Below, piece by piece: positions 16,233 to 24,977 of a DNA stretch of 64,000 nt; the stretch's first letter is position 1, and every line of letters starts with the position of its first letter. The notes under the pieces are model-generated. The model ran no database searches and was not told where the DNA came from. It was given only the letters and a program-made list of their open reading frames with translations. Both the position numbers and the translations under genes were made by a program. The DNA comes from Eubacteriales bacterium (GTDB lineage Bacteria > Bacillota > Clostridia > Lachnospirales > Lachnospiraceae), in contig JAUNDP010000002.1 in the NCBI GenBank assembly GCA_030526005.1, positions 62,001-126,000 of the forward strand, given 5' to 3'.

Positions 16233-17129
16233 ATGAAAGGGATTATATTAGCAGGAGGTTCAGGCACTCGCCTCTACCCTCTCACTATGGTAACTTCAAA
16301 ACAATTACTTCCTATTTACGATAAACCAATGATCTATTATCCAATGTCTGTTCTCATGAACGCAGGAATCAGAGATATTTTGATCATTTCTACACCGCAG
16401 GACACCCCTCGCTTTCAGGAATTGCTTGGCGACGGTCATCAGTTTGGCGTTCGGCTTTCCTATGCCGTTCAGCCAAGCCCTGACGGACTGGCACAGGCGT
16501 TTATAATCGGAGCAGATTTTATCGGGGACGACACGGTGGCAATGATCCTCGGCGACAATATTTTCTCCGGTCACGGTCTGAACAAACGTTTAAAAGCTGC
16601 CGTTCAGAATGCTGAGACAGGAAAAGGCGCAACGGTATTTGGCTATTATGTCGATGATCCGGAGCGTTTTGGCATCGTATCGTTCGATCAGGATGGAAAA
16701 GCCGTATCTATAGAGGAAAAACCGGAACATCCAAAGAGCAATTATTGTGTGACCGGTCTGTATTTCTATGATAACCGTGTCGTAGAATATGCCAAAAACT
16801 TAAAACCAAGCGCCAGAGGAGAGCTGGAGATCACCGATCTCAACCGCATCTATCTGGAAAACGGAGATCTCAATGTGGAACTTCTCGGACAGGGTTTTAC
16901 ATGGCTGGACACTGGAACACATGAAAGTCTTGTGGATGCCACAAATTTCGTCAAAACAATGGAAACTCACCAGCACCGCAAAATTGCATGTCTCGAAGAA
17001 ATTGCCTATTTAAATGGCTGGATTACGAAAGAAGACGTCATGAAAGTCTATGAGGTTCTGAAGAAAAATCAGTATGGTCAGTATTTAAAAGACGTTCTGG
17101 ATGGAAAATACTTAGATATTCTTCGCTGA
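16233..17129 (+). CDS. rfbA: Glucose-1-phosphate thymidylyltransferase
   Basis: 298 residues, normal length. First enzyme of dTDP-L-rhamnose synthesis: glucose-1-phosphate plus dTTP to dTDP-glucose, in the cytosol. Motifs are [16 protein letters not shown] (nucleotide-binding loop), [27 protein letters not shown] (metal Asp), [12 protein letters not shown] and [20 protein letters not shown] precedes the ATG. It is the first gene of rfbA-B-D-C, placed next to the exopolysaccharide locus that would use the rhamnose donor. Confidence 0.97.
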   Translation: MKGIILAGGSGTRLYPLTMVTSKQLLPIYDKPMIYYPMSVLMNAGIRDILIISTPQDTPRFQELLGDGHQFGVRLSYAVQPSPDGLAQAFIIGADFIGDDTVAMILGDNIFSGHGLNKRLKAAVQNAETGKGATVFGYYVDDPERFGIVSFDQDGKAVSIEEKPEHPKSNYCVTGLYFYDNRVVEYAKNLKPSARGELEITDLNRIYLENGDLNVELLGQGFTWLDTGTHESLVDATNFVKTMETHQHRKIACLEEIAYLNGWITKEDVMKVYEVLKKNQYGQYLKDVLDGKYLDILR

Positions 17130-17224
17130 TTTTCTTCTGAATGCAGCGATGAACACAGGAATATATGACCAGCACAGATCCAAATATAACAGATAGAACG
17201 ATATAAGAAGAGGAGAATTTGATT

Positions 17225-18244
17225 ATGAATATTATTGTAACCGGCGGCGCCGGATTTATTGGAAGCAACTTTATTTTTCATATGTTAGACAAATACCCGG
17301 ATTACCGCATCATCTGTCTTGACTGTCTGACCTATGCCGGAAATCTTTCCACACTGGCTCCTGTCATGGACCGTGAAAATTTCCGTTTTGTGAAAGCAAG
17401 CATCACTGACCGCGCTGCCGTATATCAGCTGTTTGAAGAAGAACATCCGGATATGGTCGTAAACTTTGCAGCGGAAAGCCATGTGGATCGTTCGATTGAA
17501 AATCCAGAAGTCTTTCTGGACACCAATATTAAAGGAACGGCTGTTTTAATGGATGCCTGCCGCAAATATGGCATCAAACGATATCATCAGGTATCCACAG
17601 ATGAAGTGTACGGTGATCTTCCGCTTGACCGCCCGGATCTGTTCTTCACAGAAGAAACTCCGATTCACACAAGCAGCCCGTACAGCTCTTCCAAAGCGGC
17701 TGCTGACCTTCTTGTTCTTGCCTACCACAGAACATACGGCCTTCCCGTGACAATCAGCCGCTGCTCCAACAACTACGGTCCGTACCATTTTCCAGAAAAA
17801 CTGATCCCTCTGATGATCGCCAATGCGTTAAATGACAAACCGCTTCCTGTATATGGAAAAGGTGAAAATGTGCGCGACTGGCTGTATGTGGAAGACCATT
17901 GCAAAGCGATTGATCTTATCATCCATAAAGGACGTGTCGGAGAAGTTTATAATATCGGCGGTCACAATGAGATGAAAAATATCGATATCGTCAAGATCAT
18001 CTGTCATGAACTTGGAAAGCCGGAAAGTCTGATCACTTATGTGACAGACCGCAAAGGTCACGATATGCGCTACGCCATCGATCCTACAAAGATTCACAAT
18101 GAACTTGGATGGCTCCCTGAGACAAAATTTGCAGACGGCATCAAAAAAACGATTCAATGGTATCTCGATAACAAAGAATGGTGGGAAACGATCATCTCCG
18201 GAGAGTATCAGAATTATTATGAAAAAATGTATGGCAACCGCTAA
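17225..18244 (+). CDS. rfbB: dTDP-glucose 4,6-dehydratase
   Basis: 339 residues from the ATG at 17225 (AGGAG 9 bases upstream; a TTG two codons earlier is less likely). Short-chain dehydrogenase fold with NIIVTGGAGFIGSNF for NAD, then NFAAESHVDRSI. The catalytic STDEVYGDL and SPYSSSKAAADLL (Tyr/Lys pair) follow, as does RCSNNYGPYHFPEKLIPL. It makes dTDP-4-keto-6-deoxyglucose, the second step to dTDP-rhamnose. The gap of about 95 bases after rfbA contains no separate gene. Confidence 0.97.
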   Translation: MNIIVTGGAGFIGSNFIFHMLDKYPDYRIICLDCLTYAGNLSTLAPVMDRENFRFVKASITDRAAVYQLFEEEHPDMVVNFAAESHVDRSIENPEVFLDTNIKGTAVLMDACRKYGIKRYHQVSTDEVYGDLPLDRPDLFFTEETPIHTSSPYSSSKAAADLLVLAYHRTYGLPVTISRCSNNYGPYHFPEKLIPLMIANALNDKPLPVYGKGENVRDWLYVEDHCKAIDLIIHKGRVGEVYNIGGHNEMKNIDIVKIICHELGKPESLITYVTDRKGHDMRYAIDPTKIHNELGWLPETKFADGIKKTIQWYLDNKEWWETIISGEYQNYYEKMYGNR

Positions 18245-18286
18245 GATGGAAAATCAGACAAGCGGATCAAATGGAGGATATAAAAA

Positions 18287-19174
18287 ATGAAAGTATTTGT
18301 GACAGGCGTCAAAGGGCAGTTAGGACACGATGTTGTCAATGAACTGAGAAAAAGAAATCATGAAGCCATTGGCGTTGATATCGAAGAAATGGATATCACT
18401 GACAAAGCTTCCGTCGATCGTGTAATCAAACAGGCAAATCCCGATGCAGTCATTCACTGTGCCGCATGGACAGCTGTAGATGCTGCTGAGGATGAGGATA
18501 AAAAAGAAAAAGTACATCTTGTCAATGCAGTCGGAACACAGTATATCGCAGATGTCTGCAAAGAATTAAATATTAAAATGATGTACATCTCCACCGATTA
18601 CGTTTTTGACGGTCAGGGTGACACGCCATGGGACCCTGACTGTAAAGATTACAAACCGCTTAACGTATACGGACAGACAAAGCTGGAAGGAGAGCTTGCT
18701 GTCTCCGGCACACTGTCTGATTATTTTATCATCCGTATCGCATGGGTATTTGGAAAAAATGGAAAAAATTTCATCAAGACGATGCTCAATGTCGGAAAGA
18801 CGCACGATACTCTGACTGTCGTAAATGATCAGATTGGTACGCCTACCTACACTTATGATCTGGCAAGACTGCTTGTCGATATGATTGAGACAGAAAAATA
18901 TGGCTATTACCATGCCACAAATGAGGGCGGCTATATCAGCTGGCATACATTTGCCTGTGAAATTTTCCGCCAGGCTGCTGCCATGGGCCATCCGGAATAT
19001 GATGGAGATCACTTGCGTGTTCTTCCAGTCACAACTGCTGAATATGGCATTTCAAAGGCAAAGCGTCCATTTAACAGCCGTCTTGATAAGAGCAAATTGG
19101 CGCTGAATGGCTTTACCCCCCTTCCAACGTGGCAGGATGCACTGGAACGTTATTTAAAAGAAATCGAATTTTAA
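18287..19174 (+). CDS. rfbD: dTDP-4-dehydrorhamnose reductase
   Basis: 295 residues. NAD(P)-dependent reductase of the RmlD type, the last step to dTDP-L-rhamnose. Signatures are VTGVKGQLGHDVV (dinucleotide loop), VIHCAAWTAVDAAEDE, MYISTDYVFDG, YGQTKLEGE (catalytic Tyr/Lys) and RIAWVFGKNGKNF. TGGAGG precedes the ATG and the gap to rfbB is 42 bases. It is placed before rfbC, so the gene order is A-B-D-C. Confidence 0.97.
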   Translation: MKVFVTGVKGQLGHDVVNELRKRNHEAIGVDIEEMDITDKASVDRVIKQANPDAVIHCAAWTAVDAAEDEDKKEKVHLVNAVGTQYIADVCKELNIKMMYISTDYVFDGQGDTPWDPDCKDYKPLNVYGQTKLEGELAVSGTLSDYFIIRIAWVFGKNGKNFIKTMLNVGKTHDTLTVVNDQIGTPTYTYDLARLLVDMIETEKYGYYHATNEGGYISWHTFACEIFRQAAAMGHPEYDGDHLRVLPVTTAEYGISKAKRPFNSRLDKSKLALNGFTPLPTWQDALERYLKEIEF

Positions 19175-19258
19175 AAGAACAAAATTCACGATTGCACAGA
19201 AAAATGAAAACCATCTTTTTTGATGCAAAATAAATAAAAAAGAAAGTATGGAGAAAAA

Positions 19259-19867
19259 ATGGGACAGATTAAAGTTGAAAAAAATGCTGGCGGCATTGAA
19301 GGTCTCTGTGTCATTGAACCGACTGTTCACGGCGATGCCAGAGGCTATTTTATGGAAACATACAATCAAAAAGATATGGAAGCAGAAGGTCTTACGATGC
19401 AGTTCGTTCAGGACAATCAGTCCTGCTCCGTCAAAGGCGTTTTAAGAGGACTTCACTTTCAGAAACAATTTCCTCAAGGAAAATTGGTGCGTGTCGTAAA
19501 AGGCCGTGTATTCGATGTCGCAGTCGATCTGAGAAGCCACTCTAAGACATATGGAAAATGGTTCGGCGTGGAGCTGACAGAAGAAAACAAAAAACAGTTC
19601 TATATCCCAGAAGGTTTTGCCCACGGATTTTTAGTACTGTCTGACATTGCTGAATTCTGCTATAAATGTACCGATTTTTACCATCCGGGTGATGAAGGCG
19701 GACTTGCCTGGAACGATCCGGAAATCGGAATCAAATGGCCGGAACTGAAAGGAAATTATGACGGTACAGCCTCTGCGCAGGGTTATCATCTGGAAGACGG
19801 TACAGCGCTGAATCTGAGTGAAAAAGATCAGCTTTGGGTAGGATTAAAAGATACATTTAAATTCTAA
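19259..19867 (+). CDS. rfbC: dTDP-4-dehydrorhamnose 3,5-epimerase
   Basis: 202 residues, a cupin-fold epimerase converting dTDP-4-keto-6-deoxyglucose to the rhamno form. Motifs are HGDARGYFMETY, QDNQSCSVKGVLRGLHFQ (catalytic His), KLVRVVKGRVFDVAVDLR, FYIPEGFAHGFLVLSD and a C-terminal WPEL-like segment. A C-terminal extension of about 15 residues is slightly longer than usual. It is the last gene of the rfb operon and is followed by a strong terminator. Confidence 0.96.
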   Translation: MGQIKVEKNAGGIEGLCVIEPTVHGDARGYFMETYNQKDMEAEGLTMQFVQDNQSCSVKGVLRGLHFQKQFPQGKLVRVVKGRVFDVAVDLRSHSKTYGKWFGVELTEENKKQFYIPEGFAHGFLVLSDIAEFCYKCTDFYHPGDEGGLAWNDPEIGIKWPELKGNYDGTASAQGYHLEDGTALNLSEKDQLWVGLKDTFKF

Positions 19868-19882
19868 AAAGAAATTGCCAAT

Positions 19883-19930
19883 AAAAATTCTCTGTGTCTG
19901 GAAATTTTTTCCTATACACAGAGAATTTTT
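19883..19930. terminator. Bidirectional terminator between rfbC and the ABC exporter
   Basis: AAAAATTCTCTGTGT (19883-19897) pairs perfectly with ACACAGAGAATTTTT (19916-19930). The flanking A and T runs make it functional on both strands for the two converging operons. Confidence 0.85.
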
Positions 19931-20034
19931 CTGTTTATTACTTACCTCCGCCGCAAAATCTCTTGCTTTCATTGCGCAGAGTATCAGAACTGTGATAAAT
20001 ACTTCTCTGTAACGCCGGAAAAATCTACCTTTTC

Positions 20035-21693
20035 TCAGATCGTCCCATTTTCCAGAAGCACAATGTTGTCGCATGCCTCCATCGCCGCTTCCCTATGAGA
20101 AATACAGATTACTGTCTTTCCTTTGACTGTTTTTAAATTCAACAGCAGTTTCTTTTCTGTAGCCAGATCCAGCGCAGAAGTGCACTCATCGAGCAGTAAA
20201 ATGGGGGCGTCGCTGACAAGCGCTCTCGCAATCGCAATGCGCTGTCTCTGACCTTCAGAAAGTCCGATTCCGCGCTCTCCCAGCACTGTGTCCAATCCAT
20301 CCGGCAGTTCCTTTATCACCTCAGTCAGGCACGCTGTCTCCAGCGCTTTCTCAATGATATTTTCATCGGCTCCTGTGTTTCCGAACAGGATGTTGTCTCG
20401 AATTGTTCCAGAAAGAATCATATTTCCCTGCGGGACGTACGCAAACATTTTTCTCGTATCTGCATGGATACTCTTCTTCCCTCTCGATGTCTGGAAAAAA
20501 ATTTCTCCTTTCTGCACGTCGAACAGACCGAGCAATAAGTGAAACAGTGTACTCTTTCCATTGCCGGATTCCCCGATCAGAGCCGTCACTTTCCCCTTTG
20601 GGAATGTCACAGACAGATCTTTTAAGACCTCTTTGTCTTCATAAGAAAAGGAACAATGTTCCAGACGGATTGCTTCCATCTCCTCATAAAAGGCAGATAA
20701 ATCTTCTATTTCTGAACCGGTCATATCTTCTTCCAACTCCTCCAGCTCCATCAGTCTCTCCGCCGATGCGATCATACTGTCATATCTTGGAATGATACCG
20801 GAGATATTTCGGAACGGCGCCTTAATCTGATCTAAAATCTGCAAAAAAGCCGTCAGAGTACCGAAAGAAATCTGTCCTCTGGCGATCTGAATTGCTCCCC
20901 ATGCAAGAGCCGTATAGTATCCCGTAACGGTCATCATATAAATACTCGTACGGGCAATATTGCTGACAGCATTTTGTTTGATCCGGATCTGATACGTTTT
21001 CTTCTGTTTCTGCTCCAATTCGTCTAACGCCGATTTTTCTCCCACAAAAGACTTGATCACAAGAATATTTTCCAGACACTCCTGCATAAATGACTTTGTG
21101 ATCCCTGTCGTTCGCTGTACTTCTTTGTGTAAAAAACGAAATTTTTTACTGTAAAGTCTGCTTGCGGCTGCCATCACCATACCAGCCCCCAGAATAATCA
21201 GCGTAAATTTCCAGTTCATCGCAGCCATCACGCCAAGACCTGCGATAATCTTTGTAAACAGAGAAAATACTTGTGGGATCAGACCTACAATTCCGCCTGT
21301 CACAATCTCCACGTCACTTCCCAGACGGTTCATCAGTTCTCCTGAATGGATCTTTAAAATTTTCTGATATTTTTTTCTCATCAAAGAGGCCAGAAGCCCG
21401 CTTCTCATTCTGTTTTCGATCTTCGTCTGGCTGCGCACACGCATATTGCTGTTTATAATATTTCCGATTCCCTGCCCTATAATGATCAGCGCAAGCAGGA
21501 GGCACGCTCCCCATATATGCCCATCTGCACTTCCCGTGGCAATGTCCAAAATCTGTTTCGATACGACAGCGAGAGCAATAAAACCGGCTGCAATCCCTGT
21601 GCTGATCAGTGCCATCAGAAAAATCATCCACAGATATGGTCTGCTGTAGCCATAGATCCAGCTCAAAGCGCTTCTTTTTTTCTCACTTTTCAC
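20035..21693 (-). CDS. ABC exporter (fused permease-ATPase), peptide cassette
   Basis: 552 residues. Residues 1-310 hold six membrane helices of the exporter type. The C-terminal ATPase has Walker A LIGESGNGKSTLF, Q-loop YVPQGNMIL, signature GLSEGQRQRIAIARAL, Walker B LLLDECTSALD and the His loop ICISHREAAM. No N-terminal C39 peptidase domain is present, so leader removal must be done by another protein, plausibly the S24/S26 peptidase encoded upstream with an 11-base overlap. It is the last gene of the peptide-maturation operon and probably exports its product. Confidence 0.88.
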   Translation of the reverse strand: MKSEKKRSALSWIYGYSRPYLWMIFLMALISTGIAAGFIALAVVSKQILDIATGSADGHIWGACLLLALIIIGQGIGNIINSNMRVRSQTKIENRMRSGLLASLMRKKYQKILKIHSGELMNRLGSDVEIVTGGIVGLIPQVFSLFTKIIAGLGVMAAMNWKFTLIILGAGMVMAAASRLYSKKFRFLHKEVQRTTGITKSFMQECLENILVIKSFVGEKSALDELEQKQKKTYQIRIKQNAVSNIARTSIYMMTVTGYYTALAWGAIQIARGQISFGTLTAFLQILDQIKAPFRNISGIIPRYDSMIASAERLMELEELEEDMTGSEIEDLSAFYEEMEAIRLEHCSFSYEDKEVLKDLSVTFPKGKVTALIGESGNGKSTLFHLLLGLFDVQKGEIFFQTSRGKKSIHADTRKMFAYVPQGNMILSGTIRDNILFGNTGADENIIEKALETACLTEVIKELPDGLDTVLGERGIGLSEGQRQRIAIARALVSDAPILLLDECTSALDLATEKKLLLNLKTVKGKTVICISHREAAMEACDNIVLLENGTI

Positions 21694-22126
21694 GTCGTAT
21701 GCACCTCTTGATCTTCCTTGCGGCGTGCATTCCCAAAAGCATCATTTTGCGAAGCATTAAAGAACAGCACCAAAATTTAGAATACAACCGATATCCTCTC
21801 GACTTCACATCAATATATCGTTTTTCTCCTCGATAAAAGCCCTTCATTACTGCCAGAATCTGTTCATTCTTTACCCCGTATTCTTTTCTATACTGATTAT
21901 CCCCGCACAAGATATATCCATCCTCATTTTTGCCCAGAATACGGTGAAGGATATACTTTCCATTGTTTCTCTTATAGAGCACCACATCGTATCTGCCGAT
22001 ATGGCTCGTATCTCTGTTGAGCAGAACGACGTCGCATTGCGGGCGTATTAAAGGCAGCATACTGATCCCCAGCGGTGCGGAGACAAATTCCCCTTTTTCC
22101 TTTAACACTTCCTCAATCGTTTTCAC
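21683..22126 (-). CDS. S24/S26-type peptidase (signal-peptidase-like)
   Basis: 147 residues. The LexA/signal-peptidase fold is recognisable: the nucleophile region APLGISMLPLIRPQ (S22), RYDVVLYKR with K52 as the likely general base, YILHRILG, and ILCGDN. There is no clear N-terminal membrane anchor, unlike housekeeping signal peptidase I, and the C-terminus is basic. It overlaps the PqqD-like gene by 14 bases and the exporter by 11. In this setting it may trim the leader of the two small peptides encoded at the head of the operon; this is inference. Confidence 0.82.
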   Translation of the reverse strand: MKTIEEVLKEKGEFVSAPLGISMLPLIRPQCDVVLLNRDTSHIGRYDVVLYKRNNGKYILHRILGKNEDGYILCGDNQYRKEYGVKNEQILAVMKGFYRGEKRYIDVKSRGYRLYSKFWCCSLMLRKMMLLGMHAARKIKRCIRREK

Positions 22127-22385
22127 AGAAAAGTCCTGCCTCGCTCAACTTCTGAATAAAACTTTCCACATCTTTTTCTGCTCTGTCCTGCGTAATTTCG
22201 TACGTCTCAAGAAGATGATTCACTACGCTGTCTTTGTCCGTCTCTTTGCTGAACTCATTCCACAAAAACGCTCCTGTCTCATTTAACTGAATCATCCCCT
22301 GAAAATTTGTTTTCTCTGTGCTGACAGATACCACTACATAATGATCAGCAAGCTCTCTGATCACAAATCCTTCTCTTATCTTCAT
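22113..22385 (-). CDS. PqqD-like peptide chaperone (RiPP recognition element)
   Basis: 90 residues with the PqqD pattern: an N-terminal beta wing FVIRELADHYVVVSVS, then MIQLNETGAFLWNEF and helical DSVVNHLLETYEITQDRAEKDVESFIQKL. PqqD-like domains bind leader peptides of ribosomally made natural products, and in lasso systems recognise a YxxP motif. Exactly such a motif occurs in the two small peptides of this operon. Its start overlaps the kinase-like gene by ATGA, so the two are translationally coupled. Confidence 0.85.
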   Translation of the reverse strand: MKIREGFVIRELADHYVVVSVSTEKTNFQGMIQLNETGAFLWNEFSKETDKDSVVNHLLETYEITQDRAEKDVESFIQKLSEAGLFCEND

Positions 22386-23095
22386 TGTTCTTCTCCTCTC
22401 ATCGTCTCATATGCTAACATGGCTGCTTCTTCTGAGATTGTACACTGCATCCGGTAAATTGGAACCTGACGCAAGACCGTATCAATCATCGAAAACAGTT
22501 TATCGATCACAGATTGATTTTTCGGCAACAGCGTCTGCTGAAAAAGAAGCGGAATCGCCTCCCCTACCTCTATTCTCCAGATCTTATTTTCCTTGCCTCG
22601 CTCAATCATACAGATCCCCTGCAATGGAGCGCAGCGATTCAGATTTTCATCCGTCTTTCCGCTGAAAGGCGTGCCATATACCATACATCTGTGATCTTCT
22701 ATCTTGATTGCAGGTTTATCGTCATTGATAATCAGCGCTCGATCCGCTCCAAAATACTTCTGCCATAATTTTGTGTGCGTTGATTTTCCTGTTCCGCTGC
22801 GTGCTGAAAACAGATAAGCCCTTTGATCTACCTCCACCGCGGACGCATGGAGAAAAAAACCGCCGTGCAAAATTAACTTTTTATAAAACTCTGATCCTGC
22901 AAAAATATATTCACACTGCTCTGCTGTCAGATGAGGATTCTCTCTCTGTTTCTGCTCACAGAAAGCACGCGTGATGGAAAGCGTGATGTCCGGCTTTTTG
23001 CTCGTTTCAATGCGATATGCCGCCATTTGTTTTTCCAGCAGCGGATAGATCGGTGTATAGGAAGTGATGCAGTCCGCTATTTTATAATATGCCAT
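22382..23095 (-). CDS. HPr-kinase-like ATPase/kinase
   Basis: 237 residues. The C-terminal half matches HPr kinase/PEPCK-fold proteins: HASAVEVDQRAYLFSARSG leads into the P-loop SGTGKSTHTKLW (100-111), then ALIINDDKPAIK (metal-binding acidic pair) and GTPFSGKT. The N-terminal 80 residues are unrelated to HprK. Similar proteins accompany lasso peptides such as paeninodin, where they phosphorylate the precursor, and occur in PqqD/nucleotidyltransferase cassettes near polysaccharide genes. A kinase for the small peptides is the working idea; the true HprK sugar-control role is unlikely in this context. Confidence 0.8.
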   Translation of the reverse strand: MAYYKIADCITSYTPIYPLLEKQMAAYRIETSKKPDITLSITRAFCEQKQRENPHLTAEQCEYIFAGSEFYKKLILHGGFFLHASAVEVDQRAYLFSARSGTGKSTHTKLWQKYFGADRALIINDDKPAIKIEDHRCMVYGTPFSGKTDENLNRCAPLQGICMIERGKENKIWRIEVGEAIPLLFQQTLLPKNQSVIDKLFSMIDTVLRQVPIYRMQCTISEEAAMLAYETMRGEEQ

Positions 23096-23124
23096 CTCTT
23101 TCGTTTCCCTCCCTGTTTTTTCTA

Positions 23125-24300
23125 CTATAATCCGGCATCTTTTTGCGCCTTAGAAGTGCGAGCCACATTTTTCCGGTCAAAAATTCTCTGTATCGTCTTA
23201 AATATCCTCTGTGGCTCAAAAATTAATTTTTTCACTCCTCTGTGAAGCCATGCGATCGGAAGTAAAAATGGACATTTTTTTACATAAGGGTACATTGCCT
23301 GCATATGATTTCTGTCCAGAAAAATATAACTTGTCAATGTCTTTACCTGACCTTTTAAAATTTTTCTGTTTTTTCCTCCCTGGTTCCCAATCAGAAAACC
23401 TATCTTATTTCCTGATGTTCCTTTTATTCCACTTTCCCAGATAAAATTAATCAATTCTGTGTCTTTTTGTAAATTTTCATTTGTATACAGACACTTTTTC
23501 GCCAGATCATTCATCTTTTCTTCTATTTTCAACAAACCTGCGTTTTTCAAAACATTTTCGATATATGATCTGTTACAATTCTTTTCTAATTTCTGTTTAA
23601 AAACGGTCAGATCCAACAGACTTCGAATTCCAATCCCACCATATTTAAAATGTTTTGCCATATGACCGATTAGAAAGATATAAAAATCATCCCATGTCAT
23701 ATCATAAATAAAATTTTTTTCTTCCCTTTTCTGACTTCTGTCCCAGATCGTTGAGAAATATTCATATAATTCTTCATCTTCTGCACAACATGTTTTGTGC
23801 AGCTCTATAACAAGATAAGGAGGTTTTATATATATATCATGATGTTCTCCAGGATATTTCAGCTGAAATCCCAATTTTTTCAGCAGTGTTCCTGCCTCTT
23901 CTATATCCTGTTCCTGGCATAAAATATCTAAATCCATCATAAAGCGCATATCCGGTGAAGGATAATAATATTTTAAGATACTTCCCTTTAAAGGAATATT
24001 TTTAATCTTGTTTTCCTCAAAAAGCTGCTGAAGCTGTTCATATTCGATGTGCTGAACGGCTTCTCTTACCTTTGCTTTTTGAAGAGAAAGTCTGAATTTG
24101 CTGACAATATCTTCGGGAATGATTAAGGCAAAAGGCTCACTACAGACTTTATAAGCTATCATGTTATCTATTTTATGATATTTACATAACTTATAGATAA
24201 CATTCCAATCCAGCCCTGTTGTTTCACAGGAAACATCATTGCTGCTTAATACAGCATTTAATAATTGAAAAATATATTGTCTTTCTCTTTGATATGTCAC
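23125..24300 (-). CDS. Nucleotidyltransferase-family protein (NTP_transf_5-like)
   Basis: 391 residues, starting at GTG 24300 with GAGGGAG 9 bases upstream. The central region has the minimal nucleotidyltransferase pattern IKNIPLKGSILKYYYPSPDM, RFMMDLDILC (the two metal Asp) and later VIELHKT. The rest is helical with a basic C-terminus. Such proteins accompany HPr-kinase-like and PqqD genes in lasso-type and related peptide clusters. The nucleotide transferred and the acceptor are unknown. It is the first enzyme gene after the two small peptide genes, with a 210-base gap holding a hairpin. Confidence 0.78.
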   Translation of the reverse strand: MTYQRERQYIFQLLNAVLSSNDVSCETTGLDWNVIYKLCKYHKIDNMIAYKVCSEPFALIIPEDIVSKFRLSLQKAKVREAVQHIEYEQLQQLFEENKIKNIPLKGSILKYYYPSPDMRFMMDLDILCQEQDIEEAGTLLKKLGFQLKYPGEHHDIYIKPPYLVIELHKTCCAEDEELYEYFSTIWDRSQKREEKNFIYDMTWDDFYIFLIGHMAKHFKYGGIGIRSLLDLTVFKQKLEKNCNRSYIENVLKNAGLLKIEEKMNDLAKKCLYTNENLQKDTELINFIWESGIKGTSGNKIGFLIGNQGGKNRKILKGQVKTLTSYIFLDRNHMQAMYPYVKKCPFLLPIAWLHRGVKKLIFEPQRIFKTIQRIFDRKNVARTSKAQKDAGL

Positions 24301-24378
24301 TGAATATAACTCCCTCTCTGATTTATAAAATTTTTTCCACTGACAGCTTAGAAATCCTGATTTTAGTTATTCATACTC

Positions 24379-24410
24379 CAGAGTAAAAATATCATAATAT
24401 TCTTACTCTG
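24379..24410 (-). other. Intercistronic hairpin between peptide genes and enzyme genes
   Basis: CAGAGTAA (24379-24386) pairs with TTACTCTG (24403-24410), with inner ATAT pairs. There is no T-run on the transcript, so it is more likely a processing or stability element. Such an element would give higher peptide than enzyme expression. The 24301-24510 gap shows no gene. Confidence 0.4.
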
Positions 24411-24510
24411 AAATATCTTCAAACACAACAATGGAGCAGGATTTTTCAAAACCCTACCCCAACTGTCAATTTACAAACGTAATGATAAAATCTTTTTTAT
24501 ATGTTTTTCA

Positions 24511-24648
24511 TTATTCCCAACCTGAAGTTTCAATATCAACAAAGTTGTCTCCTGTTTCATATCCAAAATCACCACTCAGCATCAAAATTTTTTCTTGTTC
24601 CTGAAATCTTGTGATTTCTATTTCTGGTGTTGTATATTGTTTTTTCAT
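24511..24648 (-). CDS. Candidate precursor peptide B of a modified-peptide cassette
   Basis: 45 residues, starting MKKQYTTPEIEITRFQEQEK and then ILMLSG. The ATG at 24648 has AAGGAGAG 8 bases upstream and the frame ends in TAA at 24511. The leader half is nearly the same as in peptide A (shared KKxYxTPEIEIT-FQE, with the YxxP motif recognised by PqqD-like domains). The part after SG is Asp/Glu/Gly rich (DFGYETGDNFVDI, ending TSGWE) and contains Thr, Ser, Tyr and Trp that could be modified. There is no signal peptide. The core boundary after the Ser-Gly is a guess. Confidence 0.72.
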   Translation of the reverse strand: MKKQYTTPEIEITRFQEQEKILMLSGDFGYETGDNFVDIETSGWE

Positions 24649-24769
24649 ATTTTTTCTCTCCTTTTATTTTACTTTGCACTATCTCTCACGTTTAAATTTA
24701 GGATAAAGTACGAAGTAATGAAATTGTCGGGACATCTATATGCAGATTCTAAAATCATGCGGACTTTAA

Positions 24770-24895
24770 TCAACCCAGATCTTCGTCTCCCCAATCTCCC
24801 ACATCTCCATCGTTGTCCAAACCACTCATGAGGATCACTTCTTCTTCCTGAAATTTTGTAATCTCAATTTCTGGTGTTATATAAGTCTTTTTCAT
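24770..24895 (-). CDS. Candidate precursor peptide A of a modified-peptide cassette
   Basis: 41 residues, starting MKKTYITPEIEITKFQEEEV and then ILMSG. The ATG at 24895 has AAAGGAAAA upstream and the stop is TGA at 24770. The C-terminal part is strongly acidic and Gly-rich (LDNDGDVGDWGDEDLG) with one Trp and no Ser, Thr, Cys or Lys. Together with peptide B it forms a twin pair with a conserved leader and a diverged core, the usual pattern of precursors sharing one processing machine. It is the first gene after a strong promoter. Confidence 0.75.
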   Translation of the reverse strand: MKKTYITPEIEITKFQEEEVILMSGLDNDGDVGDWGDEDLG

Positions 24896-24943
24896 CTATT
24901 ATTTTCCTTTCATATGCTTCATAAATCTGTATTTTTTGTATGT

Positions 24944-24972
24944 AGTATACCAAATCTGCTAATTTGAATCAA
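24944..24972 (-). promoter_or_regulatory. Promoter of the peptide cassette
   Basis: Minus strand TTGATT (24967-24972) and TATACT (24944-24949) with a 17-base spacer, about 50 bases before peptide A. It separates the cassette from the exopolysaccharide operon, although readthrough from VanZ is possible because no terminator is visible. Confidence 0.75.
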
Positions 24973-24977
24973 CTAAT

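Noticed and set aside
21683..22126. Phage-type LexA/CI repressor
   Set aside because: There is no DNA-binding domain; only the S24/S26 catalytic fold is present.
24301..24510. Promoter with TTGACA in the gap before the nucleotidyltransferase gene
   Set aside because: The matching -10 position reads AAAAAT only; too weak to call.
20035..24972. A class I/II bacteriocin with double-glycine leader
   Set aside because: The exporter has no C39 peptidase domain and the leaders lack the double-Gly processing pattern; a single Ser-Gly occurs but the context genes are PqqD and kinase types.
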